A DNA stretch of 64,000 bases from Lachnospiraceae bacterium EP-SM-12S-S03 (lineage in GTDB: Bacteria; Bacillota; Clostridia; Lachnospirales; Lachnospiraceae), in the NCBI GenBank assembly GCA_020540725.1, contig JAJBSL010000010.1, positions 1 through 64,000 on the forward strand. Reading direction: 5' to 3'. Below are positions 16,928 to 25,716 of this stretch, one piece after another. The position numbers and the translations under genes were made by a program. The notes below the pieces were generated by a model. It was given only the letters and a program-made list of their open reading frames with translations. It ran no database searches and had not been told where the DNA came from. Each line of letters opens with the position of its first letter. The first letter of the stretch is position 1.

Positions 16928-16956
16928 ATTATAGAACATTGGAAGAGAATTTACAA
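16928..16956 (-). promoter_or_regulatory. Promoter of the brnQ T-box transcript
   Basis: On the minus strand TTGTAA (16956-16951) and TATAAT (16933-16928) are separated by 17 bases. The start is expected near 16921, giving a leader of about 350 bases before brnQ. Confidence 0.75.
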
Positions 16957-17049
16957 GAACTTTTTTGAAAAAATCTTTCGTTCTTTAAATTGTTAAAGTT
17001 TTGCAGAGGTATTGCGTTTCATTTTATACAACAAATTTTTCACAAACAA

Positions 17050-17078
17050 TTGATTTTACATTTACTTGTGGATATACT
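17050..17078 (+). promoter_or_regulatory. Promoter of the flavodiiron protein gene
   Basis: TTGATT (17050-17055) and TATACT (17073-17078) are spaced by 17 bases. The transcript would have a leader of about 65 bases before the ATG at 17150, ending in AAGAGGAG. Confidence 0.65.
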
Positions 17079-17149
17079 ATCTGTGAGATGATATGCGGAA
17101 CCATGAAGTGGAACCGATAGGAAATAAAAGATAAGAAGAGGAGTACATT

Positions 17150-18943
17150 ATGAGAATCACAAACGATATCATTTATGCAGGCGTTAACGACCATCAGGTA
17201 GATTTATTTGAAGGCCAGTACATTGTGCCAAATGGAATGGCATACAACTCTTATGTTATTAAAGATGAGAAAATCGCAATTATGGATACAGTGGATGCAA
17301 AATTCACACACGAGTGGCTTGATAATCTGGAAGAGGCGCTGCAAGGAAGAAAACCGGATTATCTGATCATTCAGCATATGGAGCCGGATCATTCTGCAAA
17401 TATTCACAACTTTATGAAAATCTATCCGGAGACTACAATTGTTGCCAATACAAAGACATTTACCATGATGCAGAATTTCTTCCGGGATATGGATTTTGAA
17501 GGAAGAAAACTGGAAGTGAAGAATGGAGATACATTAACACTCGGAAAACATGTACTTACATTTGTATTTGCACCGATGGTACATTGGCCGGAGGTTATGG
17601 TAACATACGACAGCACAGACAAAGTTCTCTTCTCAGCAGACGGATTTGGTAAATTCGGTGCGCTTGATGTGGAAGAAGACTGGGATTGTGAAGCACGTCG
17701 TTACTATATTGGTATTGTTGGGAAATATGGTGTACAGGTACAGAATCTTTTAAAGGTAGCTGCAACACTGGATATTCAGGTGATTTGTCCGCTTCACGGA
17801 CCGGTTCTTACAGAGAATCTTGGACATTATATTGAAAAATATAATATCTGGTCTTCTTATGGTGTAGAGTCAGAGGGGGTTGTGATCGCTTATACTTCTG
17901 TGTATGGAAATACAAAGAAAGCCGTAGAAGTTTTAGCAAATAAATTGAAAGAAAAAGGATGCCCGAAAGTGGTTGTCTGCGATCTTGCAAGAGAAGATAT
18001 GGCAGAGGCGGTAGAAGAAGCATTCCGTTACGGAAAACTCGTACTTGCGACAACAACTTATAATTCAGAGATCTTTCCGTTTATGAAAACATTTATCGAT
18101 CATCTGACAGAGAGAAATTATCAGAACCGTACCATCGGTCTGATCGAAAATGGAAGTTGGGCGCCACTTGCAGCAAAAGTGATGAAAGGAATGTTCGAAA
18201 AGAGCAAGAACATTACATGGCTTGAGCATAATGTGAAGATCATGTCTTCTTTAAATGAAGAGAACATGGAACAGTTGGAAGGCATGGCATCTGAGCTTTG
18301 TGAGGAATACATTGCACAGTCTGAAGAAAGAGCAAACAAAAATGACATGACAGCGCTCTTTAAGATTGGTTATGGTTTATATGTTGTAACTTCCAATGAT
18401 GGAACAAAAGATAACGGATTAATTGTCAATACGGTAACACAGCTTACAGATAATCCGAATCGTGTGGCTGTCAATATCAATAAGGCAAATTACTCACATC
18501 ATATCATCAAGCAGACTGGTGTGATGAATGTGAACTGTCTTTCTGTTGAGGCTCCGTTTGAAATATTCCAAAGATTTGGGTTCCAAAGCGGACGTACAGC
18601 AGATAAATTTGAAGGCATAAAACCACTCCGTTCTGATAATGGACTTATTTTCCTTCCAAAATACATCAATGCATTTATGTCTCTGAAAGTAGAGCAATAT
18701 GTAGATTTGGATACACATGGAATGTTTATCTGTACAGTAACAGAAGCACGTGTTATGAGCAACAAAGAGACTATGACATACACATATTATCATAATAATG
18801 TGAAGCCGAAACCGCAGACAGAAGGAAAGAAAGGATTTGTCTGTGATATTTGCGGATACATTTATGAAGGAGACGTTCTTCCGGATGACTTTATCTGTCC
18901 GCTTTGCAAGCACGGAGTAGCAGATTTTTCACCGATAGAATAG
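17150..18943 (+). CDS. Four-domain flavodiiron protein: metallo-beta-lactamase, flavodoxin, flavin reductase, rubredoxin
   Basis: This 597-residue protein should reduce O2 to water, or NO to N2O, at a diiron site. Residues 1-245 form the lactamase-like domain with metal ligands in HMEPDHSAN, HWPEV, SADGFG and CPLHGP. Residues 250-395 are a flavodoxin starting VIAYTSVYGNTKKA. Residues 400-545 resemble a flavin-reductase/FMN-binding split barrel (VNTVTQLTDNPNRVAVNINK). The C-terminal 45 residues are rubredoxin with CDICGYIYEGD and CPLCKHG. The fusion places electron donor and acceptor on one chain, so it may need few soluble partners. It appears monocistronic. Whether O2 or NO is preferred cannot be told. 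Confidence 0.93.
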   Translation: MRITNDIIYAGVNDHQVDLFEGQYIVPNGMAYNSYVIKDEKIAIMDTVDAKFTHEWLDNLEEALQGRKPDYLIIQHMEPDHSANIHNFMKIYPETTIVANTKTFTMMQNFFRDMDFEGRKLEVKNGDTLTLGKHVLTFVFAPMVHWPEVMVTYDSTDKVLFSADGFGKFGALDVEEDWDCEARRYYIGIVGKYGVQVQNLLKVAATLDIQVICPLHGPVLTENLGHYIEKYNIWSSYGVESEGVVIAYTSVYGNTKKAVEVLANKLKEKGCPKVVVCDLAREDMAEAVEEAFRYGKLVLATTTYNSEIFPFMKTFIDHLTERNYQNRTIGLIENGSWAPLAAKVMKGMFEKSKNITWLEHNVKIMSSLNEENMEQLEGMASELCEEYIAQSEERANKNDMTALFKIGYGLYVVTSNDGTKDNGLIVNTVTQLTDNPNRVAVNINKANYSHHIIKQTGVMNVNCLSVEAPFEIFQRFGFQSGRTADKFEGIKPLRSDNGLIFLPKYINAFMSLKVEQYVDLDTHGMFICTVTEARVMSNKETMTYTYYHNNVKPKPQTEGKKGFVCDICGYIYEGDVLPDDFICPLCKHGVADFSPIE

Positions 18944-18967
18944 CAGAAATTGAATAGAAAACGTACA

Positions 18968-19027
18968 TTGTAATACCCCGCCGAACATGTTAAGATAGAA
19001 TCAAGTCAGCATGAAAGCGGGGTATTA
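18968..19027 (+). promoter_or_regulatory. Promoter overlapped by an 11-bp inverted repeat upstream of the DUF3783 gene
   Basis: TTGTAA (18968-18973) and TAAGAT (18991-18996) are 17 bases apart. TAATACCCCGC (18971-18981) is exactly reverse-complementary to GCGGGGTATTA (19017-19027), with a 35-base gap. In DNA the arms flank the -10 region like an operator; the right arm alone lies in the leader. It could also act as the flavodiiron gene's terminator stem. Confidence 0.5.
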
Positions 19028-19052
19028 TTATATCCCGGTTAGGAGGAAATGG

Positions 19053-19439
19053 ATGCGGGAAGCAGTTTTATTGATTAATTTTCAAGATAAAGAGAGACTG
19101 ACAAAAATGAAATATCTGTTGTTTTCCATGAAGATGCGTATGGTGCAGGTTAGGGAAGAAGTGTATCTGCAGTCCATCGGTTATTTGGCGGGAATGAAAG
19201 ATATGGAAAAAAGTCTGGAAAAATATAATGGAGAAGCTTTGGGGCAGGAAATGATAGTTTTTGCAGGACTTGGGGAAGGCAGGCTGAATCAGTTACTTGG
19301 AGGGATGCGAAAATCCGGAATACGGGTGGATTATAAAGCGATTCTGACAGAGACGAACCGAACATGGACAGTGCCGGAATTATACAAAGAGCTGGCGGCG
19401 GAGCATGAATCTATGCAGAAAATGAGAGAAGGAAAATAA
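19053..19439 (+). CDS. DUF3783 domain protein
   Basis: This 128-residue soluble protein matches the small DUF3783 family: VLLINFQDKERLTKMKYLL at the start, IVFAGLGEGRLNQLLGGMRKSGI in the middle and YKAILTETNRTW near the end. Function is unknown. The ATG at 19053 is chosen because AGGAGG ends six bases before it; the in-frame ATG at 19011 lies in the inverted repeat with no ribosome site. A glycosyltransferase gene follows after 29 bases, possibly in the same transcript. Confidence 0.75.
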   Translation: MREAVLLINFQDKERLTKMKYLLFSMKMRMVQVREEVYLQSIGYLAGMKDMEKSLEKYNGEALGQEMIVFAGLGEGRLNQLLGGMRKSGIRVDYKAILTETNRTWTVPELYKELAAEHESMQKMREGK

Positions 19440-19468
19440 CAATAAGAACAATGAAAAAGGATGAACAA

Positions 19469-20662
19469 ATGAGGATATTAAGTATTACCGCACAGAAACC
19501 ACATAGTACAGGAAGCGGGGTTTATCTGACGGAACTTATAAGAAACTGGCAGGATATGGGATGTGTACAGGCGGTAGTAGCTGGAATTTACGAAGAAGAT
19601 TACGCGGATTTTCCGGAACATGTCAAATTTTATCCGGTAAAATTCCATACAACGAAGCTTCCGTTTGCCATTACAGGTATGTCAGATGAGATGCCTTATG
19701 AAAGTACACGGTATTGCGACCTTACACCGGACATGGTGGGGAAATTCCGGGATCGATTTCATGATGTTATTGAAAAGGCGGTTCAGGAACTGGAACCGGA
19801 TTTGATCGTCTGCCATCATCTCTATCTTTTGACGGCCATGGTAAGAGAGTGGTATCCGAATCGGAAAATCATTGCAGTGAGCCATGGATCGGATCTGCGG
19901 CAGATTAAGAAAAATCCATTGGAGCGGGAGTATATTAAGAAGCAGATCGCAAAACTGGATCGGATCATTGCACTTCAGAATGCACATAAGAAGGACATAC
20001 GAGAGATTTTCGGTGTTGCGGATGAAAAGGTATATGTGGCAGGCGCAGGATATAATGATAAAAAGTTCTTTCGGAAAGAACGAGTAAAGAAACCGTATTT
20101 TCAGATTGCATTTGCAGGAAAAGTATCGGAAAAGAAAGGCGTATTTAGTCTGATACGTGCACTGGATAATCTGACATTTGCACCGGATCAGTTGAAAGTG
20201 AAACTTGCAGGGGGGTATGGTACAAAGGAGGAGTATGAAGAAATTCTGAAACTGGCAAAAGAAAGCCGCTATGAAGTAGAATTTCTCGGAATGCTCAGAC
20301 AAAGTGAACTGGCAGATGTGTTACGGGAAAGCGACGTGTTCGTATTACCGTCTTATTTTGAAGGACTTGGGCTTGTGCTTCTTGAAGCTATGGCGTGTGG
20401 CTGTAAGGTTGTATGCTCAGAGATTCCGGGTGTTACCGAGTGGTTTCGGGAAAACGTACCGGGCTGTCGGATTTCTTTTGTAAGGCTGCCGGCAATGGTG
20501 AATACAGATGAGCCAATGAAAGAGGAACTTCCGGAGTTTGAAGCAAGACTTGCATCTGCGATCCGAGCAAAACTTATGCAGAAAGAGGAAGAATATCCAA
20601 ATTTAGAACAGATATCGTGGAAAGGGATCAGTGCAAAAATCTTGCAGATTGTGGCTGAGTAA
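19469..20662 (+). CDS. Glycosyltransferase family 4 (GT-B fold)
   Basis: This 397-residue cytoplasmic or membrane-associated enzyme would transfer a sugar from a nucleotide donor. The N-terminal glycine-rich loop TGSGVYLTEL and the C-terminal donor-site block VLPSYFEGLGLVLLEAMACG with its conserved glutamates are typical of GT4. The middle contains KVSEKKGVFSLIRAL, the usual start of the second Rossmann domain. The ATG at 19469 is preferred since AAAGGA lies eight bases before it, while the ATG at 19451 lacks a site. It is followed 12 bases later by a PHP hydrolase. No other glycan genes are close, so the acceptor is unknown. Confidence 0.85.
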   Translation: MRILSITAQKPHSTGSGVYLTELIRNWQDMGCVQAVVAGIYEEDYADFPEHVKFYPVKFHTTKLPFAITGMSDEMPYESTRYCDLTPDMVGKFRDRFHDVIEKAVQELEPDLIVCHHLYLLTAMVREWYPNRKIIAVSHGSDLRQIKKNPLEREYIKKQIAKLDRIIALQNAHKKDIREIFGVADEKVYVAGAGYNDKKFFRKERVKKPYFQIAFAGKVSEKKGVFSLIRALDNLTFAPDQLKVKLAGGYGTKEEYEEILKLAKESRYEVEFLGMLRQSELADVLRESDVFVLPSYFEGLGLVLLEAMACGCKVVCSEIPGVTEWFRENVPGCRISFVRLPAMVNTDEPMKEELPEFEARLASAIRAKLMQKEEEYPNLEQISWKGISAKILQIVAE

Positions 20663-20674
20663 GAGGTGTAGAAA

Positions 20675-21331
20675 ATGTTTATTGATATGCATATGCACGA
20701 ATCGAGATATTCGAAAGACAGTTTTTTAATGCTGGAGGAAATGGTGGAGATTGCGAAAGAGCGTGGACTTGGTGCAATCTGCATTACAGACCATGATGAT
20801 ATGGGATTGAAGGAGTTTGCGGCAGAATATTCAAAGAAAGTAGATTTTCCGATATTTGTAGGGATTGAGTTTTTCTCTCTGCAGGGAGATATCGTGGCTT
20901 TTGGAATCGAAGAATATCCAAAAGAGAGGGTAAGTGCCCAGGAGTTTATTGATCTTGTGAAAGCGCAGGGAGGAATTTGTTTCGCGGTACATCCGTTCCG
21001 AAATAATAACCGTGGTCTTGAGGAAAACTTAAAGACCGTGCAGGGATTGGACGGAATCGAAGTTTTAAATGGAAGTACACTTCCGGAGGCAAATAAGAAA
21101 GCTGCCGATTATGCGAAAGAATTGGGGAAAATCACGGTGGGTTCCAGTGATTGCCATATTCCGGAAAAAATCGGATTCTTTGCCACATATTTTCCGGAGG
21201 ATGTAAAAACGCTGGAGGATATGATCCGCGTATTTCGAAGCGGTGGATGTAAGCCGGCCTATTACTGGGAAGGCGAATATAAGATATGGGATATGGAAAC
21301 ACCGATTCACAAACCATTTTTGATAAAGTGA
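20675..21331 (+). CDS. PHP domain metal-dependent phosphoesterase
   Basis: This 218-residue protein carries the PHP metal ligands in order: DMHMHES at residues 4-10, ITDHDD at about 37, GIEFFS at about 61, HPF near 107 and SSDCH near 156. Such proteins hydrolyse phosphoesters of nucleotides, DNA ends or histidinol phosphate; this short stand-alone form belongs to the YciV-like group. It lies 12 bases after the glycosyltransferase, with AGAGGTG upstream, so the two are probably cotranscribed. Substrate is not assignable. Confidence 0.82.
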   Translation: MFIDMHMHESRYSKDSFLMLEEMVEIAKERGLGAICITDHDDMGLKEFAAEYSKKVDFPIFVGIEFFSLQGDIVAFGIEEYPKERVSAQEFIDLVKAQGGICFAVHPFRNNNRGLEENLKTVQGLDGIEVLNGSTLPEANKKAADYAKELGKITVGSSDCHIPEKIGFFATYFPEDVKTLEDMIRVFRSGGCKPAYYWEGEYKIWDMETPIHKPFLIK

Positions 21332-21366
21332 TAAAAAGAGTCCGGGGGAAGTTTTTTATATAAAAA

Positions 21367-21389
21367 GGGGGCTGCACACTTGCACAGCC
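21367..21389 (+). terminator. Hairpin after the PHP gene
   Basis: GGGCTG and CAGCCC pair around a ten-base loop shortly downstream of the operon. No T-run follows, so it is a weak terminator candidate. The rest of the 276-base gap up to 21608 holds no gene that I can see. Confidence 0.4.
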
Positions 21390-21607
21390 CAAAGGAGAAA
21401 AATATATGAAAAACGTTTAAAAAAACGGAATTTTTAGTCGAAGTCCAACAATCATAAATAACATTGTTTAAATACGACTGTTGTCTTCATTTCTTTCATT
21501 TGATACGTTTAGTATAACGGATGATTATGAGGAAACTGTGTCAGAATTAGAAAGGAATTATTAAAATTCTAAAGATTTCCATAAGAAGTCCGAAAGAGGG
21601 AGTGTAC

Positions 21608-22090
21608 TTAGTACATTCCCTCTAATACGTTCACGATTTCGGCGAGTCCGTCTCTGTCTTCTTCATCAAATCTTGCAAGAACCGGACTATCGATATCCAA
21701 AACTCCGATTACTTTTCCATTTGCGTGGATTGGGATTACGATTTCCGAGTTGGAGGCAGAATCGCAGGCGATATGTCCCGGAAATTCATGTACATTTTTG
21801 ACAAGCTGAATTTCATCTTTGGCGACCGCAGTTCCGCACACCCCATTTCCGGACTTGATTTCCACACAGGCAGGATTGCCTTGAAATGGTCCAAGAACAA
21901 GGATATCTCCTTCTAAGAAATAAAATCCAACCCAGTTGATTTCTTTTAGTGCACTATTCAGAAGGGCCGAAGCATTTGCCAGGTTGGCGGTAAGGTACGG
22001 AACTCCGTCAATGAGTGCAGTGAGTTGTGTTTTCAGCAAACGGTACATGAGCGGCTTTTCTGCCGGATAAGTGGTAGGTTTGAATGCCAT
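21608..22090 (-). CDS. Free methionine-(R)-sulfoxide reductase (GAF-fold, fRMsr)
   Basis: This 160-residue GAF-domain protein matches the free-Met-R-sulfoxide reductases: NWVGFYFLE, then GNGVCGTAV and HIACDSASNSEIV, which carry the redox cysteines, and GVLDIDSP. The enzyme reduces free methionine-R-sulfoxide with thioredoxin as the usual electron source. A third Cys in NPACVEI also fits the family's catalytic triad of cysteines. The ATG is preceded by ACGGAGGAATAC. It is transcribed alone on the minus strand and complements the MsrA encoded at 29311. Confidence 0.9.
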   Translation of the reverse strand: MAFKPTTYPAEKPLMYRLLKTQLTALIDGVPYLTANLANASALLNSALKEINWVGFYFLEGDILVLGPFQGNPACVEIKSGNGVCGTAVAKDEIQLVKNVHEFPGHIACDSASNSEIVIPIHANGKVIGVLDIDSPVLARFDEEDRDGLAEIVNVLEGMY

Positions 22091-22162
22091 ATGTATTCCT
22101 CCGTAAAATTATGATTTTTTATGAAATGATTATAACAGATAACAGGAATGATGAAAATAGTC

Positions 22163-22191
22163 TTGACATATATAGGCAGACTATGTATTAT
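22163..22191 (+). promoter_or_regulatory. Promoter of the padR-ftsW-like operon
   Basis: TTGACA (22163-22168) and TATTAT (22186-22191) are 17 bases apart. The region between and just after is rich in CTAT/ATAG repeats (ACTATG, ATATAGG, ACTATATA) that could be a PadR binding site. Confidence 0.75.
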
Positions 22192-22222
22192 ATAGGATAA
22201 CTATATAAGAGGAGGAAAAACT

Positions 22223-22555
22223 ATGGCAGTTGACAAAACATTAATATCAGGAAGTGTTACCATGCTTCTGTTGAAATTGTTATCAAAGAAAGATATGTAC
22301 GGATATGAAATGATATCTACATTAAGAGAGAGATCGAATCATGTATTTGAGCTAAAAGCGGGCTCATTATATCCTCTCTTGCACAGTATGGAGGAAAAAG
22401 ATCTGGTGACAGCTTATGAGCAGGAAGTGCTTGGAAAAGTAAGAAAGTATTACCGTTTGACAAAAGAAGGAAAGAAGGTCCTGAAAAACAAAGAAGAAGA
22501 GTGGAAAGAATATACGCAGGCGGTAGCTGATGTGATGGTGATACTGGGGGTGTAG
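22223..22555 (+). CDS. PadR family transcriptional regulator
   Basis: This 110-residue winged-helix protein shows the PadR signature: LLKLLSKKDMYGYEMI, then ELKAGSLYPLLHSMEEKDLV and KYYRLTKEGKKVL. It probably binds its own promoter, since the region after the -10 box has inverted CTAT/ATAG elements. RBS AGAGGAGG is seven bases before the ATG. It is followed three bases later by a HAAS-type/FtsW-like membrane protein, the usual partner of PadR regulators in Firmicutes. Confidence 0.9.
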   Translation: MAVDKTLISGSVTMLLLKLLSKKDMYGYEMISTLRERSNHVFELKAGSLYPLLHSMEEKDLVTAYEQEVLGKVRKYYRLTKEGKKVLKNKEEEWKEYTQAVADVMVILGV

Positions 22556-22558
22556 GAT

Positions 22559-23902
22559 ATGGAAGAATATTTAGAGACTTTACTTGAACAGATTCGTTGT
22601 AAAAAAGCCCATGATCTCGTGCGTCGGGAAATAGAAGGCCATATGGAAGAGCAGATCAGTGAAAATATGGCAGAAGGAATGACACGGAAGGAAGCCGTAG
22701 AAGCTGCGGTGAAAGATATGGGAGATCCGGTAGCAACGGGGGTGGAGTTGGATCGGATCCATCGGCCTCAAGTGGAGTGGAGACTTGTGCTGGTGGTTGC
22801 AGGACTCACTCTCTTTAGTTTGATTGCGCACTATTTTATGGCGCGTGATTGCCAGGCTATGGGAAATTATTCCTGGAAGAGCGAACTGATAGTTAGTGTA
22901 TTGGGGCTGATACTGATGGGATTTGTGTATAGACTGGATTATACATGGATCGGTCAGTATGCAAAATGGATTGGGGGAATTTTCTGTGGAAGTATGTTGG
23001 GGAGCATATGGTTGGCAAGACCGATTCATGGAGCAAGGGCTTATGTGAATTTCGGTTGGACAAGTATTTCTACGGTATTGATTTTGCATTTATTTGTTCC
23101 GATTTATGGAGCGATTTTATTCCAATATCGTGGGACGGGAAAACAGGGACTTTTAAAGTCTGTTCTGTGGATCATAATGCCCGTAAGTCTTGCGTTCGGA
23201 ATACCCAATATCGGCTTGGCTATGATGATGGGAGTTGTTTTGTCAGCTTTGTTGTCCATTGCTGTATGGAAAGGGTGGTTTCAGATTTCCAAAAAGAGAT
23301 TTCTATTTCTGTACTAGGGTAGCCTTCTTATTTTACCGCTGCTCCTGTTTGAAATACTTTTGAAATTTTCGCTATTTCAAAATTCAAAAAATATGAATCT
23401 GCAGTTTTATTTGGGAGATTTACCGAATGGAATTTACTCAGCACAAGAGTTACTTACAAAGATGATAACGGGAAGTCACTGGATTGGAAGTACACATCTG
23501 GAGGATTTGGAACAATTACCGTCTGTAGTTCATACGTATGTGTTAACATCTATGGCAGCATATTATGGAGTAGTTATAGCAATTGTGGCAGTTGGAATCC
23601 TTCTTTTTATGACCGCCAAGATTTTTTCCATTGCAAATCATCAGAAAAATCAACTTGGTCAGATGATGGGATATGGATGCGGATTTGTCTTTCTGAGTTT
23701 GATTGTTTCGAATGTAGCGATGAACCTTGGAGTTACTGTTTGGTCATATGGAGATTTACCATTTTTATCAGCCAGTGGAAGCACAGCATTGGTATCTTAC
23801 CTTTTGATGGGAATTGTACTCAGTACTTACCGGTATAAAAATATTTTGCCTTGCCATTCAAAGAAGAAAAGAAAGGTTAAAATCAGAATAGAAGAAGCAT
23901 AA
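22559..23902 (+). pseudogene. FtsW/RodA/SpoVE-like membrane protein with N-terminal HAAS-type domain, interrupted by an amber codon
   Basis: One reading frame of 447 sense positions is cut by a single in-frame TAG at 23315-23317. Residues 1-75 form a small helical domain with MTRKEAVEAAVKDMGDP, as in HAAS/permease-prefix domains. From about residue 78 the chain is polytopic and resembles the SEDS family (GARAYVNFGW, PIYGAILF). After the TAG the same frame continues with LLILPLLLFE and later FLSASGSTALVSYLLMGIVLS, the expected SEDS C-terminus. A TGG-to-TAG change restores a sensible Trp. The gene is probably a recent nonsense mutant, or suppressed. It is coupled to PadR. Confidence 0.75.
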
Positions 23903-23911
23903 GAAATTTTT

Positions 23912-23943
23912 GAAATGGCATGGTCTTGGGGGCCGTGCCATTT
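23912..23943 (+). terminator. Hairpin downstream of the FtsW-like gene
   Basis: AAATGGCATGG pairs with the CCGTGCCATTT arm (one wobble or mismatch) around TCTTGGGGG. No T-run follows on the plus strand. The 170-base gap before nth holds no further gene. Confidence 0.45.
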
Positions 23944-24072
23944 GTGCGAGTGTAAGGTGAAAAACACTTGGTTGAAAATTCCTTGTAAGGCTTGAGAAAA
24001 GTAGTTGCACAGCAGGGCGGAAGCGTGTAACATATGAGATATGAGAACTTTCAGCAAAAGAGGAGAAAATAG

Positions 24073-24705
24073 ATGACGAAAAAACAGTTGGCACTTGAAG
24101 TGATCGAGCGTTTGAAAAAGGAATATCCGGATGCAGATTGTACTCTTGATTATGATCAGGCATGGAAACTATTGGTGAGTGTCCGGCTTGCAGCACAGTG
24201 CACGGATGAACGCGTCAATATTATTGTGGAAAAACTGTATGAGAGATTTCCGGATGTAGAGTCTCTTGCCAATGCCGATGTGGATGAGATAGAGGCGATT
24301 GTAAGACCGTGTGGGCTTGGGAAAAGTAAGGCCCGGGATATCAGTGCATGTATGAAAATATTAAGAGATAAATATGATTGCCAGATTCCGAAGACATTTG
24401 ACGAGTTACTGGCACTTCCTGGGGTGGGGAGAAAGAGCGCGAATCTGATCATGGGGGATGTATTCGGGCAGCCTGCAATTGTAACAGATACGCATTGTAT
24501 CCGTCTTACAAACCGAATCGGCCTTGTGGATGGAATAAAAGAACCGAAGAAAGTAGAGATGGCATTGTGGAAGATCATTCCGCCGGAGGAAGGAAGCGAT
24601 TTCTGCCATAGGCTTGTATATCATGGAAGAGAAGTCTGTACGGCAAGAACAACACCATATTGCGAGAAATGTTGTCTTGCAGATATTTGTAAGAAAAGAA
24701 TTTAG
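24073..24705 (+). CDS. nth: Endonuclease III (DNA glycosylase/AP lyase)
   Basis: This 210-residue base-excision enzyme removes oxidised pyrimidines and nicks abasic sites. The helix-hairpin-helix LPGVGRKSANLIM with its catalytic Lys is at about residues 115-130, the catalytic Asp lies in VTDTHC, and the C-terminal four-cysteine iron-sulfur motif is present (C-x7-C-x2-C-x5-C, with a doubled Cys). Length is normal. RBS AGAGGAG precedes the ATG. A small DUF3006-like gene and a parvulin follow in the same direction. Confidence 0.95.
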   Translation: MTKKQLALEVIERLKKEYPDADCTLDYDQAWKLLVSVRLAAQCTDERVNIIVEKLYERFPDVESLANADVDEIEAIVRPCGLGKSKARDISACMKILRDKYDCQIPKTFDELLALPGVGRKSANLIMGDVFGQPAIVTDTHCIRLTNRIGLVDGIKEPKKVEMALWKIIPPEEGSDFCHRLVYHGREVCTARTTPYCEKCCLADICKKRI

Positions 24706-24744
24706 TGAATCAGAGACTGTGGTTTAACAGGAGTGGGAAAAACT

Positions 24745-24918
24745 ATGTTGAAATGTGAGTATATCGTAGAGCGAATTGATGGTGATTATGCCATGTTGCG
24801 CAGAGTGGATGAGCCGGATGCTGAACTTAAGATGACAGCAAGAGCGTTACTTCCGCCGGAGATTACAGAGGGAACAAGGCTTCTGTATGAAATGATGCAG
24901 TATGAAATTATAAAATAG
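24745..24918 (+). CDS. Small DUF3006-like protein
   Basis: This 57-residue protein starts LKCEYIVERIDGDYAMLRR, the opening of DUF3006 proteins, and continues with a LLPPEITEGTRLLYE block equivalent to their PEGVKEGDVL end. Function is unknown; such proteins are often encoded next to hydrolases. The ATG at 24745 is used, 11 bases after CAGGAG; a GTG at 24733 is possible. It sits between nth and a peptidyl-prolyl isomerase, 18 bases from the latter. Confidence 0.6.
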   Translation: MLKCEYIVERIDGDYAMLRRVDEPDAELKMTARALLPPEITEGTRLLYEMMQYEIIK

Positions 24919-24936
24919 TATAAAGGAGAAAACAAA

Positions 24937-25671
24937 ATGAGCAAAGAAGTTTTGGCAACAGTAGCAGGAAGAGAGGTTACACAGGAGGAATTTGATGCAT
25001 TTTTGGCAAGCGTTCCGAAGGAACAGCAGGCATATATCAGTAATCCGAAATTCAGAGAACATTGTTTGGATCAGTTGACATCTTTACATATGTTTGCGCA
25101 GATGGGAGAGGACTTAAACCTGGATGAGACAGAAGATTTCAAAAAAGCTTATGAGAATGCAAAAAGGGATATTCTTGCACAGATGGCAATGAGAGAAACT
25201 CTGAAAGATGTCACTGTAACAGAAGAGGAATTGAAAACTTTCTATGATCAGAACCAGCAGCAGTTTAAAAAGGGTGAAACGGTAAATGCAAAGCATATCC
25301 TTACAGACTCTGAAGAGAAATGTCATGATATTTTAGAAGAAATTGTAAAAGGTGAAAAGACATTTGAGGATGCAGCAAAAGAATTTTCTACATGTCCGTC
25401 AAAGGAACGAGGTGGAGATCTTGGAGAATTTGGAAAAGGGCAGATGGTAAAAGAATTCGAAGATGCGGCATTTTCCGCAGAAATCGGTCATGTGGTTGGG
25501 CCGGTAAAAACCCAGTTTGGCTATCATCTCATCAAAGTTGAGAAGAAAAATGAGGCTTCTGTGGTAAGCTTTGAACAGATTAAAGAGAACTTGAGAACAA
25601 ATTTATTACAGCAGAAACAAAGCACTGCGTATAATCAAAAGGTAGAAGAATTAAAAAAGAAATATATGTAA
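24937..25671 (+). CDS. Parvulin-type peptidyl-prolyl cis/trans isomerase, cytoplasmic
   Basis: This 244-residue protein has a SurA/PrsA-like helical N-terminal part (residues 1-110) and a parvulin domain at about 112-205, with NAKHILTDSEEKC, CPSKERGGDLGEFGKGQM and FGYHLIKVE. Unlike PrsA it lacks a signal peptide and lipobox, so it should act inside the cell as a folding helper. RBS AAAGGAG precedes the ATG. Its stop codon is three bases from a long palindromic repeat. Confidence 0.9.
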   Translation: MSKEVLATVAGREVTQEEFDAFLASVPKEQQAYISNPKFREHCLDQLTSLHMFAQMGEDLNLDETEDFKKAYENAKRDILAQMAMRETLKDVTVTEEELKTFYDQNQQQFKKGETVNAKHILTDSEEKCHDILEEIVKGEKTFEDAAKEFSTCPSKERGGDLGEFGKGQMVKEFEDAAFSAEIGHVVGPVKTQFGYHLIKVEKKNEASVVSFEQIKENLRTNLLQQKQSTAYNQKVEELKKKYM

Positions 25672-25673
25672 CC

Positions 25674-25716
25674 AATTGGGGACGTAGCAAAATGTGACTT
25701 TGCTACGTCCCCAATT
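25674..25716. repeat. Palindromic repeat copy A (GGGGACGTAG family)
   Basis: Two exact 18-base arms (25674-25691 and 25699-25716) enclose a 7-base loop. The core GGGGACGTAG...CTACGTCCCC recurs at 25964, 32581 and 33182. No T-run follows, so it is not a standard terminator although it directly follows a stop codon. Confidence 0.9.

Noticed and set aside
23360..23902. A separate 180-residue membrane protein after the FtsW-like gene
   Set aside because: It is in the same frame as the upstream part and continues the SEDS family sequence across the TAG; its apparent TTG start has no ribosome site.
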